Below are positions 25,963 to 38,590 of a stretch of 64,000 nt of DNA, one piece after another (the first letter of the stretch is position 1; every line of letters begins with the position of its first letter). The stretch comes from an uncultured Jannaschia sp. Lineage in GTDB: Bacteria > Pseudomonadota > Alphaproteobacteria > Rhodobacterales > Rhodobacteraceae. The notes under the pieces were generated by a model. That model ran no database searches. It worked only from the letters and a program-made list of their open reading frames with translations, and had not been told where the DNA came from. The position numbers and the translations under genes are program-made. The stretch is taken from positions 62,001 through 126,000 of the forward strand of contig NZ_CANLTR010000008.1 of NCBI RefSeq assembly GCF_947494055.1, in the 5' to 3' direction.

Positions 25963-26964
25963 ATGGCAGACGACCTTCTGAGCGAGATCGAGGCCCTCGG
26001 AACGCGGCTGGGCGAGGCGCGCACCGCCGTCGCGACCCGCATCATCGGGCAGGACCGGGTGGTCGAGCTGTCGCTCGCCGCGATGCTCGCCGGCGGTCAC
26101 GCGCTCCTGATGGGCCTGCCGGGCCTCGGCAAGACGCGTCTGGTGGAGACGCTCGCCACGGTGATGGGCCTCGACGGCAGTCGCATCCAGTTCACGCCGG
26201 ATCTGATGCCGGCCGACATCCTCGGCTCCGAAGTGCTGGAGACCGCTGCCGACGGCACCCGCGCGTTCCGGTACATCGAGGGGCCGATCTTCGCGCAGCT
26301 CCTGATGGCCGACGAGATCAACCGCGCCTCGCCCCGCACGCAGTCGGCGCTACTGCAGGCAATGCAGGAGCGGGAGGTCACGGTGGCGGGTCAGACGCGC
26401 GTCCTGCCGAAGCCGTTCCACGTGCTCGCCACGCAGAACCCGATCGAGCAGGAGGGGACCTACCCGCTTCCCGAGGCGCAGCTCGACCGGTTCCTCGTGA
26501 AGATCGACGTCGAATATCCCGACCGCGCGACGGAACGGAACATCGTGCTGGCCACGACGGGCGCCAGTGACGAGCCGGCCTATCGGGTCTTCGATCCGGC
26601 CGCTCTGATCGCGGCGCAGGGCGTGGTGCGGCGGATGCCGGTGGGCGACTCGGTCGTGGACCTGATCCTCGACCTCGTCCGCGCCTGCCGGCCCGAGGGC
26701 ACCGACGCGCCGGATTCCGTGCGCCGTCACGTCGCTTGGGGCCCCGGCCCGCGCGCGGCGCAGGCGCTGATGTTGCTGACACGGGCGCAGGCGCTGCTCG
26801 AGGGGCGGCTCGCGCCCGACCCGACCGACGTTGCGCGGCTGGCGCGGCCGGTCCTGGGACATCGCATGGCGCTGTCCTTCGCCGCGCGGGCCGAGGGCGT
26901 GGTGCTCGATCAGGTCATCGACGAGGTTTCGGCGCGCGTGACCCGCGTCGAGCAGGCCGCTTGA
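25963..26964 (+). CDS. MoxR-family AAA+ ATPase
   Basis: A 333-residue chaperone-like ATPase. Walker A is GLPGLGKTR (about residue 47), followed by ATVMGLDGSRIQFTPDLMP, Walker B LLMADEINRASPRTQSAL, sensor VLATQNPIEQEGTYPLPEAQ and the arginine-finger region. MoxR proteins act with von Willebrand factor A-domain partners to mature or insert metal into other proteins. It heads a four-gene operon whose next three products carry vWA-like or membrane domains. Its TGA overlaps the following TTG start. Confidence 0.93.
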   Translation: MADDLLSEIEALGTRLGEARTAVATRIIGQDRVVELSLAAMLAGGHALLMGLPGLGKTRLVETLATVMGLDGSRIQFTPDLMPADILGSEVLETAADGTRAFRYIEGPIFAQLLMADEINRASPRTQSALLQAMQEREVTVAGQTRVLPKPFHVLATQNPIEQEGTYPLPEAQLDRFLVKIDVEYPDRATERNIVLATTGASDEPAYRVFDPAALIAAQGVVRRMPVGDSVVDLILDLVRACRPEGTDAPDSVRRHVAWGPGPRAAQALMLLTRAQALLEGRLAPDPTDVARLARPVLGHRMALSFAARAEGVVLDQVIDEVSARVTRVEQAA

Positions 26965-27845
26965 CCCCGACGCTCCATACGCCCGAGACGCTGCGCGCGC
27001 GCTCGGAAGGGATCGCCGCGGGTCTGCCCGGCCTCCTGATGGCGGCGGAGCGGCTGGCGGCGACGATCCTTCTGGGCGAGCACGGCCGCAAGCGTGCCGG
27101 ACCGGGCGACACGTTCTGGCAGTACCGCTCGGCGCAGCCGGGTGACGCACGCCGCGGCATCGACTGGCGGCAATCGGCGCGCAGTGACGGCCATTTCGTG
27201 CGCGAGACCGAATGGCAGGCGGCGCAGACCCTGATGCTGTGGGTCGACGACGCGGCCTCGATGCGGTTCGCCGCCGGCGACAGGCCCTCCAAGCTGCGCC
27301 GCGCGCAGACGCTGGCACTAGCCCTTGCCGTTCTCGCCGTGAAGGCCGGCGAGCGGACTGGCCTCGCCGCGCTACCGGAACCGGCACGGGGCGGGCGGGC
27401 GCAGCTCATCCGCATGGCGGACGCGCTGATGGAGGGGGGCGACGTGCCCGATTACGGCGCGCCCCGTCCGCGCGTCATGCCGATGGGCTCCCGCGCCGTG
27501 TTCCTGTCGGATTTCCTCGGTCCCGTGGAGCCGGTCGCCGAGGCATTGACCGCCGCCGCCGATCGGGGCGTCGGGGGGGTGCTCGTGCAGGTGCTCGATC
27601 CCGACGAGGAGGCGTTCCCCTATGACGGGCGCACATTGTTCGAGAGCATGTCCGGCGCCGTCCGCTTCGAGACGCTGAAGGCCGGGCGCCTCCGCGACGA
27701 TTATCTCGACCGTCTCGCCACCCGTCGCGCGGCGCTGCGCGACCTCTGCGCGCGGACCGGCTGGCGCTTCCATCTCCACCACAGCGACGGCGCCGCGAGC
27801 GCCGCGCTGCTGTCGCTCTACACCGCGCTGGAACGGCGGCGTTGA
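26961..27845 (+). CDS. DUF58 domain protein
   Basis: A 294-residue protein starting at TTG 26961 (TTGA overlap with moxR). The DUF58 signature is present: YRSAQPGDARRGIDWRQSAR followed by FVRETEWQAAQTLMLWVDDAAS. The DxSxS metal site of true vWA domains is degenerate here, D-D-A-A-S at residues 96-100. No membrane span is apparent. DUF58 proteins are regular MoxR partners; function unknown. Confidence 0.9.
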   Translation: MTPTLHTPETLRARSEGIAAGLPGLLMAAERLAATILLGEHGRKRAGPGDTFWQYRSAQPGDARRGIDWRQSARSDGHFVRETEWQAAQTLMLWVDDAASMRFAAGDRPSKLRRAQTLALALAVLAVKAGERTGLAALPEPARGGRAQLIRMADALMEGGDVPDYGAPRPRVMPMGSRAVFLSDFLGPVEPVAEALTAAADRGVGGVLVQVLDPDEEAFPYDGRTLFESMSGAVRFETLKAGRLRDDYLDRLATRRAALRDLCARTGWRFHLHHSDGAASAALLSLYTALERRR

Positions 27846-30538
27846 GCTGGCTTGCCTTCACCACGCCGCTCTTGCTGCTGGCGCTGATCGTCCTGCCGAT
27901 CCTGTGGTGGCTGCTCCGTGCCGTGCCGCCCGCGCCGATCCGGCGGCGCTTTCCCGGCATCGTGCTCCTGCTCGGGCTGAAGGACGACGAGAGCCAGACG
28001 GCGACGACGCCTTGGTGGCTGCTTGCGTTGCGGATGCTGGCGCTCGCCGCGGTCATCGTGGGTTTCGCCGGTCCCGTCCTGAACCCGCGTCAGGCGGGGA
28101 CGGGGACCGGGCCGCTCCTCGTACTGATGGATGCGAGCTGGGCGTCCGCGCGGGACTGGACCCCGCGCATGGCGAAGGTGGAGCAGATGCTGCGCGACGC
28201 CGCGCGGGCTGGGCGGCTGGCCGCCGTCCTGCCGCTGACCGAACCGCTGCCCGAGGAGATGCCGTGGCAATCGGCCGCCGCCTGGGTCGAGCGGCTGCCG
28301 TCGATCCAGCCGCATCCGTGGGCGCCGGACTACGCCGCGCTGGGCGATCTCGACACCGAAGGGGCGGAGATCGTCTGGGTCTCCGACGGGCTCGACCGGC
28401 CGGGGCGCGACGCGCTCGACGCGCGGGTGATCGAGAGCGGTCGGCCGATCCTAGGCCTCGCGCCAGCGACCTATGCCGATGGGCTGATCCAGCTCCGTGC
28501 GATCCGTGCCGGCGACACGACCGAGCGCGGTGTCGACTTGCGCGCCATCGGGCCGGGACCGAACGGCGCGTTGACGCAGTTGGGCGTCGCGCGGGCCGAG
28601 TTCGCCGCCGGTGCGACGGAAGCGGAGGTGGAGTTGTCGCTGCCACCCGAATTGCGCAACCGCACGACCCGGTTCGAGATCGCCGCCGAACGCTCCGCCG
28701 GTGCGGTGACGCTGGCCGATGACAGCCTGTCGCGGCGCGAGGTCGCGCTGCTGACGCAGGCCGAGGACGAGTCGCAGGACCTGCTCTCGCCGCTCTACTA
28801 TCTTCGTCAGGCGTTGGAGCCGACGGCCGATCTGATCGAGGGCGATCTTGCCACGATCCTGCCCGCTTCGCCCGACGTGCTCGTCCTGGCCGACGTCGCG
28901 CGGCTGTCGCCTGCCGAGACGCGCGACGTGACCGAATGGGTCGAGGAGGGCGGGCTGCTTCTGCGCTTCGCCGGTCCGAACCTCGCCGCCTCCGACCTGT
29001 CGCGCGACACCGAGGATGCGCTTCTGCCAGTCCGTCTGCGCTCCGGCGGACGCTCGGTCGGCGGCGCGCTGAGTTGGGGCGAGCCGAAGACGCTGCAGCC
29101 TTTCGACGAGACCTCGCCCTTCTGGGGGCTTGAAATCCCCGATGAGGTCACGGTGTCGAGCCAGATCGTCGCACAGCCCGACCCGACGCTCGCGGACCGC
29201 ACCCTCGCGGCGCTCGCCGACGGCACGCCGCTGGTCACGCGCAAGACTCTGGGGCAGGGGCAGGTCGTCCTGTTCCACGTCACCGCCAACGCCGAGTGGT
29301 CGACCCTGCCGCTTTCCGGCTTGTTCGTGCAGATGCTCGAGCGGCTCGCCGTCTCCACCCGCCCTGCCGCGCTCTCGCCCGAGGCGCTGGAGGGCACGAC
29401 CTGGGTGCCGCGCGTGGTGCTCGACGGGTTCGGCACGGCGCGGGACGCGGGCAATCTGGGCGGCATCGAAGGCGCGGCTTTCGTCGACCCCGAGCCCTCC
29501 GCCGACCTGCCGCCCGGAATCTACGAGGGGCCGGGGCAGAGCCTCGCCGTCAACGTCCTCGACGCGGAGGCGGAACTCGCTCCGTCCGTCTGGCCCGCGG
29601 GGATAGTGGTGGAGGGCCTCGAACGTGCGGAGGAGACAGACCTCATGCCATTCTTCCTTGCCGCGAGCCTCGTGCTGCTGGCCTTCGATGCGCTGGCCAC
29701 ACTTGTTCTCGGCGGACGCCTGCGCCGCGGGGCGGTCGCGGCGCTTGCCGGGCTCCTCCTCGTCGCGCCGCCCGAGGCGCGGGCGCAGGAGGGCGGGACG
29801 CCCTTCCCGGGCGAGGTCGCGCTGGCCTACGTGCAAACCGGCGACGCACAGCTCGACGCGACCTCCGGGGCGGGGCTGCAGGGCCTGTCGAACGTCCTGC
29901 TGCAACGCACCTCGGTCGAGCCGGAAGCGCCGCGCGGCGTGGACCTGGAAACCGACGAGCTCGCCTTCTTCCCGCTCCTCTACTGGCCCGTGACCGAGAA
30001 TCAGCCGATCCCGTCCGACGAGGCCTATGCCCGGCTGAACCGCTATCTGCGCGGCGGTGGCATGATCGTCTTCGACACCCGCGACGCCGATATCGGGGGC
30101 TTCGGATCCTCCTCGCCGGCCTCGGTGCACCTGCGCGAGCTCGCCGCGCCGCTCGACATCCCCCCGCTCGAGCCGCTGCCGGCGGACCACGTGATGACCC
30201 GCTCCTTCTACCTGCTGCAGGACTATCCCGGCCGCTACAATTCCCACGACGTCTGGGTCGAGGCCGCCCCGCCGGAGGAGCCGGTCGAGGGCATGCCGTT
30301 CCGCAACCTGAACGACGGCGTGACCCCGGTGGTGATCGGCGCGAACGACTGGGCCGCGGCCTGGGCGGTGGACGCGAACGGCCGTCCGACCCTGCCCGTG
30401 GGACGCGGATTCGCGGGCGAGCGCCAGAGGGAGATCGCCTACCGCTTCGGCGTGAACCTCGTGATGCACGTCCTGTCGGGCAACTACAAATCCGATCAGG
30501 TCCACGTCCCCGCGCTGCTCGACCGGCTCGGCAACTAG
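27842..30538 (+). CDS. BatA-like N-terminus fused to DUF4159, membrane protein
   Basis: An 898-residue protein starting at TTG 27842 (TTGA overlap). The N-terminus is BatA-like: span at about 4-25, a short loop, second span near 60-80, then a degenerate vWA metal site D-A-S-W-A-S at 97-102. A long extracytoplasmic-type region follows. Another span lies near residue 600-618 (PFFLAASLVLLAFDALATL), then a further hydrophobic segment ending in an AQ cleavage-like site. The C-terminal 240 residues are a DUF4159 domain (LAYVQTGDAQLD, ELAFFPLLYWPVTENQPIP, GGMIVFDTRDADIGG). Function unknown. Confidence 0.88.
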   Translation: MSWLAFTTPLLLLALIVLPILWWLLRAVPPAPIRRRFPGIVLLLGLKDDESQTATTPWWLLALRMLALAAVIVGFAGPVLNPRQAGTGTGPLLVLMDASWASARDWTPRMAKVEQMLRDAARAGRLAAVLPLTEPLPEEMPWQSAAAWVERLPSIQPHPWAPDYAALGDLDTEGAEIVWVSDGLDRPGRDALDARVIESGRPILGLAPATYADGLIQLRAIRAGDTTERGVDLRAIGPGPNGALTQLGVARAEFAAGATEAEVELSLPPELRNRTTRFEIAAERSAGAVTLADDSLSRREVALLTQAEDESQDLLSPLYYLRQALEPTADLIEGDLATILPASPDVLVLADVARLSPAETRDVTEWVEEGGLLLRFAGPNLAASDLSRDTEDALLPVRLRSGGRSVGGALSWGEPKTLQPFDETSPFWGLEIPDEVTVSSQIVAQPDPTLADRTLAALADGTPLVTRKTLGQGQVVLFHVTANAEWSTLPLSGLFVQMLERLAVSTRPAALSPEALEGTTWVPRVVLDGFGTARDAGNLGGIEGAAFVDPEPSADLPPGIYEGPGQSLAVNVLDAEAELAPSVWPAGIVVEGLERAEETDLMPFFLAASLVLLAFDALATLVLGGRLRRGAVAALAGLLLVAPPEARAQEGGTPFPGEVALAYVQTGDAQLDATSGAGLQGLSNVLLQRTSVEPEAPRGVDLETDELAFFPLLYWPVTENQPIPSDEAYARLNRYLRGGGMIVFDTRDADIGGFGSSSPASVHLRELAAPLDIPPLEPLPADHVMTRSFYLLQDYPGRYNSHDVWVEAAPPEEPVEGMPFRNLNDGVTPVVIGANDWAAAWAVDANGRPTLPVGRGFAGERQREIAYRFGVNLVMHVLSGNYKSDQVHVPALLDRLGN

Positions 30539-30548
30539 GAGGGCATTC

Positions 30549-32609
30549 ATGGCCCGCGAGATCATCCTCGATCCGATGCTGCCCTGGCCGCTGATCGCGG
30601 CGTTGGGCTTTGCGGCGCTGGCCGTGTGCCTGCTCGCGGCGTTCCGGGGCCTGCCCGGCTGGTGGCTGCGCGCGCTCGCCGCGGTGGCGCTCGTCGTCGC
30701 GCTGCTCGACCCGAGCTTGCAGACCGAGGATCGCGAGCCGCTCTCCGACATCCTCCTGATCGCGGTGGACGAGAGCGCGAGCCAGCAACTCACCGACCGG
30801 CCGGAACAGACCGAGGCGGCGCTGGCCGACCTGCTGCAGCAGGCTCAGGGCGACGGGCTCGACACCCGCGTCGCCCGTGTCAGCGACGGCGAGGGCGACA
30901 GCGGCACGCTCGTGATGGGCGCGCTTTCGGAAATGCTGGCCGACGTGCCGCGCGACCGGGTGGCCGGCGCGGTCGTCATCTCGGACGGGCGCGTCCACGA
31001 CGCCGAGCTCGCCCCCGACCTGCCGGCACCGCTGCACCTGCTGGAAACGGGGCACGACACCGACTGGGACCGCCGCCTGATCGTGTCGAACGCGCCGAGC
31101 TTCGCGATCCTCGACGAAGAGTTCACCATCACGCTGCGCATCGAGGATCAGGGCGACGTGCCCGACGCGATGGGCGACGAGGCGGAGATCGTGCTGGCCA
31201 TCGACGGCGGCGAGCCGCGTACCTACACGATCCCGGTCAACGAAGACCTCGAACTTCCGGTGACGTTGCCGCACGGAGGCCTCAACGTCATCGAGTTCAC
31301 GGTGCCGGAGGCCGAGGGTGAGCTCACCCCCCGCAACAACGCCGCCGTGATCCAGATCAACGGCGTACGCGACAGGCTGCGCGTGCTCCTCGTCTCGGGC
31401 GAACCGCATCCGGGACAGCGGACCTGGCGCAACCTGTTGAAGGCCGACAGCGCGGTGGACCTCGTGCATTTCACCATCCTGCGCCCGCCGGGCAAGCAGG
31501 ACGGCGTGCCGGTGACCGAACTGTCGCTCATCGCCTTTCCGACGCGCGAGCTGTTCTCCGAAAAGATCGACGAGTTCGATCTCATCATCTTCGACCGCTA
31601 CCAGCGGCGTGGCATCCTGCCGTCGATCTATCTCGACAACGTGCGCCGCTACGTGGAGGAGGGCGGCGCGATGCTGGTCGCGGCCGGTCCGGACTTCGCC
31701 ACCGCCGACAGCATCTTCCGTTCACCGCTGGCCCCCATCCTGCCCGCCGCACCGACGGCGATCGTGCTCGACGAAGGGTTCGAGCCGGTAATCTCCGAGA
31801 CTGGTGAGAAGCACCCCGTGACCGAGGGCCTGCCGCGCGATTACGGCGAGGACGGCGCGCCCTGGGGCCGCTGGTTCCGTCAGGTGCAGGTCGAGGCGGC
31901 CCCGGACAGCGAGACGCTGATGGAGGGGGCCGAGGACGAGCCGCTTCTGGTGCTGAACCGCATCGGCGCGGGGCGCGTGGCGTTGCTCGGCTCCGACCAT
32001 GTCTGGCTCTGGGACCGCGGCTTCGAGGGCGGCGGACCGCAGGCGGAGCTTTTGCGCCGGCTCGCCCACTGGCTGATGCAGGAGCCCGAGCTCGAGGAGG
32101 AGGCGCTGACCGCGCAGGCTCTCGGTCAGGAGATCACGGTGACGCGCCGCACGCTGGGCGACGCGCCGGGCGCCGTGACCGTGACCGCACCGGACGGCAC
32201 CGAGAGCGTGCTGCAGCTGACCGAAGAGGCACCGGGCCGCCATGTGGGGCGCTTCGAGGGCGAGGCGCAGGGCCTCTACCGCATGGTCGAGGGCGAGCGG
32301 ACCGCGGTGATCGGGCTCGGCCCCGCCGCACCGCGCGAATTCGTCGAGACCATCGCGACCGACGCCGTCCTCGCGAACGCCATCGACGCCCGCGAGGGCG
32401 GGGCGATCGCATTGGAGGACGGCGAACCGGACCTGCGCTCCGTCCGGGAGGGCCGCAATGCCGCCGGGCGCGGCTGGATCGGCTGGACGCCGCGGAACGC
32501 CTACCTGACCGCCGACATCCGCATCCTGTCGCTCGTGCCCGCCTGGCTGTTCCTTCTCCTCGCCGCCGGGCTCGCCACCTGGGCGTGGCTGCGCGAAGGG
32601 CGCCGCTGA
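30549..32609 (+). CDS. Membrane protein with vWA-like and class-I amidotransferase-like domains
   Basis: A 686-residue protein. Two N-terminal spans (about 11-31 and 37-54) are followed by LIAVDESASQQL, in which D74-x-S76-x-S78 fits the intact vWA metal-site motif DxSxS. The middle (YLDNVRRYVEEGGAMLVAAG) has the fold seen in ThuA/glutamine-amidotransferase-like membrane proteins, but no clear catalytic cysteine triad is visible. The last 25 residues include a third span (AWLFLLLAAGLATWAWL). GGAGGGC lies before the ATG, 10 bases after the previous stop. Probably the final partner of the MoxR operon. Confidence 0.85.
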   Translation: MAREIILDPMLPWPLIAALGFAALAVCLLAAFRGLPGWWLRALAAVALVVALLDPSLQTEDREPLSDILLIAVDESASQQLTDRPEQTEAALADLLQQAQGDGLDTRVARVSDGEGDSGTLVMGALSEMLADVPRDRVAGAVVISDGRVHDAELAPDLPAPLHLLETGHDTDWDRRLIVSNAPSFAILDEEFTITLRIEDQGDVPDAMGDEAEIVLAIDGGEPRTYTIPVNEDLELPVTLPHGGLNVIEFTVPEAEGELTPRNNAAVIQINGVRDRLRVLLVSGEPHPGQRTWRNLLKADSAVDLVHFTILRPPGKQDGVPVTELSLIAFPTRELFSEKIDEFDLIIFDRYQRRGILPSIYLDNVRRYVEEGGAMLVAAGPDFATADSIFRSPLAPILPAAPTAIVLDEGFEPVISETGEKHPVTEGLPRDYGEDGAPWGRWFRQVQVEAAPDSETLMEGAEDEPLLVLNRIGAGRVALLGSDHVWLWDRGFEGGGPQAELLRRLAHWLMQEPELEEEALTAQALGQEITVTRRTLGDAPGAVTVTAPDGTESVLQLTEEAPGRHVGRFEGEAQGLYRMVEGERTAVIGLGPAAPREFVETIATDAVLANAIDAREGGAIALEDGEPDLRSVREGRNAAGRGWIGWTPRNAYLTADIRILSLVPAWLFLLLAAGLATWAWLREGRR

Positions 32610-32691
32610 GCCGACGGGGGCGCATTCCCGCTTGCATCGCGCCGGATTTGTGATGTCTTCCGCGCGGACCGGAACGATGGGGGACGGGACG

Positions 32692-33717
32692 ATGCCGATC
32701 ATACACGCACGCGCGCTTCTGACCGCGGCCATGCTCGCGCTGACGGGCCTGCCCGCCGCGTCGCAGGAGGTGACGCTGACGCTGCACCAGTTCCTGCCGG
32801 CGGACGCGAACGTGCCGCGCCTCATCCTCGACGTCTGGGCCGACCGGATCGAGGCCGCCTCGGAGGGCCGGATCGAGATCGAGCGCTATCCGTCGATGCA
32901 GCTCGGCGGCCGTCCGCCGGAACTGATGGACCAGGCGATCGATGGCGTGGCCGACATCGTCTGGACCGCCACCGGCTACACGCCCGGCCGCTTCCCCCGC
33001 GCCGAGGTCTTCGAGCTGCCGTTCCTCGTTTCCGAGGCCGGCGCGGCGAGCGGCGCGTTCTGGCAGCTCTACGAGCGCGACATGCAGGAGGAGTTCGCCG
33101 GCGTCCGCCTGCTCGCCACATGGGTCCACGGCCCGGGCGTGATCCATGCCGACCGGGAGGTCGCGACCCCGTCCGACCTGCGCGGCATGAAGGTTCGCGG
33201 CCCCTCGCGGATCGTGAACACGATGCTCGAGACGCTCGGCGCGACGCCCGTCGGCATGCCGGTGCCGGCCGTGCCCGAGGCGCTGTCGAAGGGCGTGATC
33301 GACGGGACGACGATCCCCTGGGAGGTGACCGGCTCGCTCCGCGTACCCGAGCTGGTGACGCACCATACCGAGTTCGAGGGTCCGATGCTCTACACGCTGA
33401 CCTTCGTGCTGGCGATGAACCGGGACCGCTACGAGAGCCTGCCCGACGATCTGCGGCAGGTCATCGACGACAATTCCGGCCTCGACTTCTCAATCTTCGC
33501 CGGCGAGACGCAGGCCGCCGCCGATGCGCCCGCACGGGCCGTCGCAGTCGAGGCGGGCAATGCCATCGTGACGGTACAGGGCGACGCGCTCGAACCTTGG
33601 GTCGCGGCGGCGGAGCCGGTCCGCACGGCCTGGGTCGCGGGGATGGAGGCGCTCGGGATCGACGGGCAGGCGCTGATCGACGACGCCCGGGCCCTGATGG
33701 AGTCCGGCGGTCGCTGA
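32692..33717 (+). CDS. TRAP transporter substrate-binding protein (DctP family)
   Basis: A 341-residue periplasmic protein. Signal peptide residues 1-24 with an AxA-type cleavage (LPAASQE). DctP features: LTLHQFLPADANVPRLIL, YPSMQLGGRPPELMDQAIDGVADI, and SDLRGMKVRGPSRIVNTML, where the arginine contacts the carboxylate of the ligand. The ligand, probably an organic acid, is unknown. ATG 32692 is used because the signal peptide begins there; ATG 32677 is possible. First gene of a three-gene TRAP operon. Confidence 0.92.
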   Translation: MPIIHARALLTAAMLALTGLPAASQEVTLTLHQFLPADANVPRLILDVWADRIEAASEGRIEIERYPSMQLGGRPPELMDQAIDGVADIVWTATGYTPGRFPRAEVFELPFLVSEAGAASGAFWQLYERDMQEEFAGVRLLATWVHGPGVIHADREVATPSDLRGMKVRGPSRIVNTMLETLGATPVGMPVPAVPEALSKGVIDGTTIPWEVTGSLRVPELVTHHTEFEGPMLYTLTFVLAMNRDRYESLPDDLRQVIDDNSGLDFSIFAGETQAAADAPARAVAVEAGNAIVTVQGDALEPWVAAAEPVRTAWVAGMEALGIDGQALIDDARALMESGGR

Positions 33718-33745
33718 ACGCCGCTGCACCGCAGGAGGCCACGCC

Positions 33746-34324
33746 ATGCTGACCCGCCTCGTCGATGCGCTGGCCCGGATCATGGCGATCCTCGGCGGCC
33801 TCGTCCTTGCCGGGCTGGTCGTGATAACCTGTCTGTCGATCGCCGGGCGGTTCGTGAACGGGCTTCTCTATCTCGAGCCGCTCGCGGGAACGGGGCCGGC
33901 CGAGGCGCTGCTTGCCCTCGGGATCGGGCCGATCGATGGCGATTTCGAACTGATCGAAGCGGGTATGGCCTTCGCGATCTTCGCCTTCCTTCCGATCACG
34001 CAGCTCAGAGGCGCGCATGCGGCGGTCGACGTCTTTACCGCGCGGATGGGGGAGGGGGCGAACCGTGTGTTCGGGCTTCTGTGGTCCGTCGTCTTCGCGG
34101 GCGTCCTGGTCCTCATTGCCTGGCAGCTCTGGCTCGGAACCGAAGCGAAGATGCGCTACGGCGAGACGACCTACCTCATTCAGTTTCCGCTCTGGTGGGC
34201 CTACGCGGCCTCACTCACCGGCGCCGTGGCAGCCGCGCTCGTCGCCGTCTACGTCGCCATTCTACGCGCGGTCGAGCTGTCGACGGGGCAGGCGATCCTG
34301 CTGCCGGACGGGGACGGACGGTGA
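33746..34324 (+). CDS. TRAP transporter small permease (DctQ)
   Basis: A 192-residue protein with four membrane spans, the normal DctQ layout. The first span begins near LARIMAILGGLVLAGLVV; the third and fourth follow LRGAHAAVDVFTARMGEGANR, matching the conserved loop of small TRAP subunits. AGGAGG is present before the ATG. Its stop overlaps the GTG of the large permease by four bases. Confidence 0.91.
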   Translation: MLTRLVDALARIMAILGGLVLAGLVVITCLSIAGRFVNGLLYLEPLAGTGPAEALLALGIGPIDGDFELIEAGMAFAIFAFLPITQLRGAHAAVDVFTARMGEGANRVFGLLWSVVFAGVLVLIAWQLWLGTEAKMRYGETTYLIQFPLWWAYAASLTGAVAAALVAVYVAILRAVELSTGQAILLPDGDGR

Positions 34325-35634
34325 GCGATTTCGAGATAGGGCTGTGGAGCTTCCCCGCGCTGATGCTCCTCATCTTCCTGCGGATGCCGATCGGGCTCGC
34401 CATGTTCGTCGCGGGCGTGGTCGGTCTTTGGCTCGTCACCGGCAGCAACAACATGGCGTTCAGCCGGCTGAAGAATGAGACCTACTCGACCTTCTCCTCC
34501 TACTCGCTCTCCATCGTGCCGATGTTCCTACTGATGGGGCATTTCGCGACGCTGGGCGGCATGAGCCAAGCGCTGTTCCGCGCGGCCGAGGGGTTCCTCG
34601 GCCATCGGCGCGGCGGGGTGGCGATGGCGGCCGTGGGGGCCTGCGCGGGCTTCGGGGCGATCTGCGGATCCTCGCTCGCCACGGCGGCGACGATGGGGCG
34701 CGTGGCCCTGCCGGAGCTGCGCCGCTACGGCTACGACGGCGGCTTCTCGACGGCGACGCTGGCAGCGGGGGGCACGCTCGGCATCCTGATCCCACCGTCG
34801 GTGGTGCTGGTGATCTACGCGATCCTGACGGAGCAGAACATCGCCAAGCTGTTTCTCGCGGCCTTCGTGCCGGGCCTGCTCGCCGCCCTGGGCTACGCGG
34901 GCGCGATCGCGATCTACGTGCGGCGGAACCCCGGCTCCGCCGGCACCAGGCCGCCGATCCCGATGCGGGTGCGGTTTCGCCACCTCGCGGCCGTCTGGCC
35001 GGTGCTGCTGATCTTCGTCGCAGTCGTGGGGGGCATCTACGGCGGCGTCTTCACGCCCACCGAGGCCGCGGCGGTCGGCGCCCTCGGCACCGGGCTGATC
35101 GCCCTCGCCAATGGCGGGCTGACCGGGCGCACCCTGGTCGAGAGTTTCGTGGCGACGGCCAAGGCCTCCGCGATGATATTCTTCATCGTCCTGGGCGCGG
35201 CGATCTACAACGGCTTCCTCGCGCGCACTCAGGTTCCGCAGGAGCTGTCCGCCTGGGTGGTGGGGCAGGGGTTCGCGCCGATCACCGTGCTTCTGGTCGT
35301 GCTGCTCTTCTACCTCGTCTTCGGCTGCCTGATGGATTCGCTGTCGATGATCCTGCTGACGATCCCGATCTTCTTCCCGGTGATCTCCGCGCTCAATTTC
35401 GGGATGACGCCGGAGCAGGTCGCGATCTGGTTCGGCATCCTCGTCCTCGTCGTGGTGGAGGTCGGGCTGATCACGCCGCCAGTCGGCATGAACCTGTTCG
35501 TCATCAACGCGATGTCGCAGGAGACGCCGATCCTCGCGACCTACCGCGCGATCCTCTACTTCGTGGCGTCGGATTTCGTGCGGATCGCCGTGCTCGTGGC
35601 GTTTCCGGCGATCACGCTGTTCCTGATCAGCTGA
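34321..35634 (+). CDS. TRAP transporter large permease (DctM)
   Basis: A 437-residue protein with about 12 spans, from GTG 34321 (GTGA overlap). Diagnostic DctM stretches: GACAGFGAICGSSLATAATMG, TLAAGGTLGILIPPSVVLVIY, GGVFTPTEAAAVGA, and GLITPPVGMNLFVIN. It uses the sodium gradient to import the ligand handed over by the DctP protein. Convergent with gyrB, with 36 bases between the two stops. Confidence 0.94.
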   Translation: MSDFEIGLWSFPALMLLIFLRMPIGLAMFVAGVVGLWLVTGSNNMAFSRLKNETYSTFSSYSLSIVPMFLLMGHFATLGGMSQALFRAAEGFLGHRRGGVAMAAVGACAGFGAICGSSLATAATMGRVALPELRRYGYDGGFSTATLAAGGTLGILIPPSVVLVIYAILTEQNIAKLFLAAFVPGLLAALGYAGAIAIYVRRNPGSAGTRPPIPMRVRFRHLAAVWPVLLIFVAVVGGIYGGVFTPTEAAAVGALGTGLIALANGGLTGRTLVESFVATAKASAMIFFIVLGAAIYNGFLARTQVPQELSAWVVGQGFAPITVLLVVLLFYLVFGCLMDSLSMILLTIPIFFPVISALNFGMTPEQVAIWFGILVLVVVEVGLITPPVGMNLFVINAMSQETPILATYRAILYFVASDFVRIAVLVAFPAITLFLIS

Positions 35635-35670
35635 GGGCCTTGGCCCTTTCCCTTAGAAGGTGGACCGGGA

Positions 35671-38586
<2,916 letters not shown>

Positions 38587-38590
<4 letters not shown>

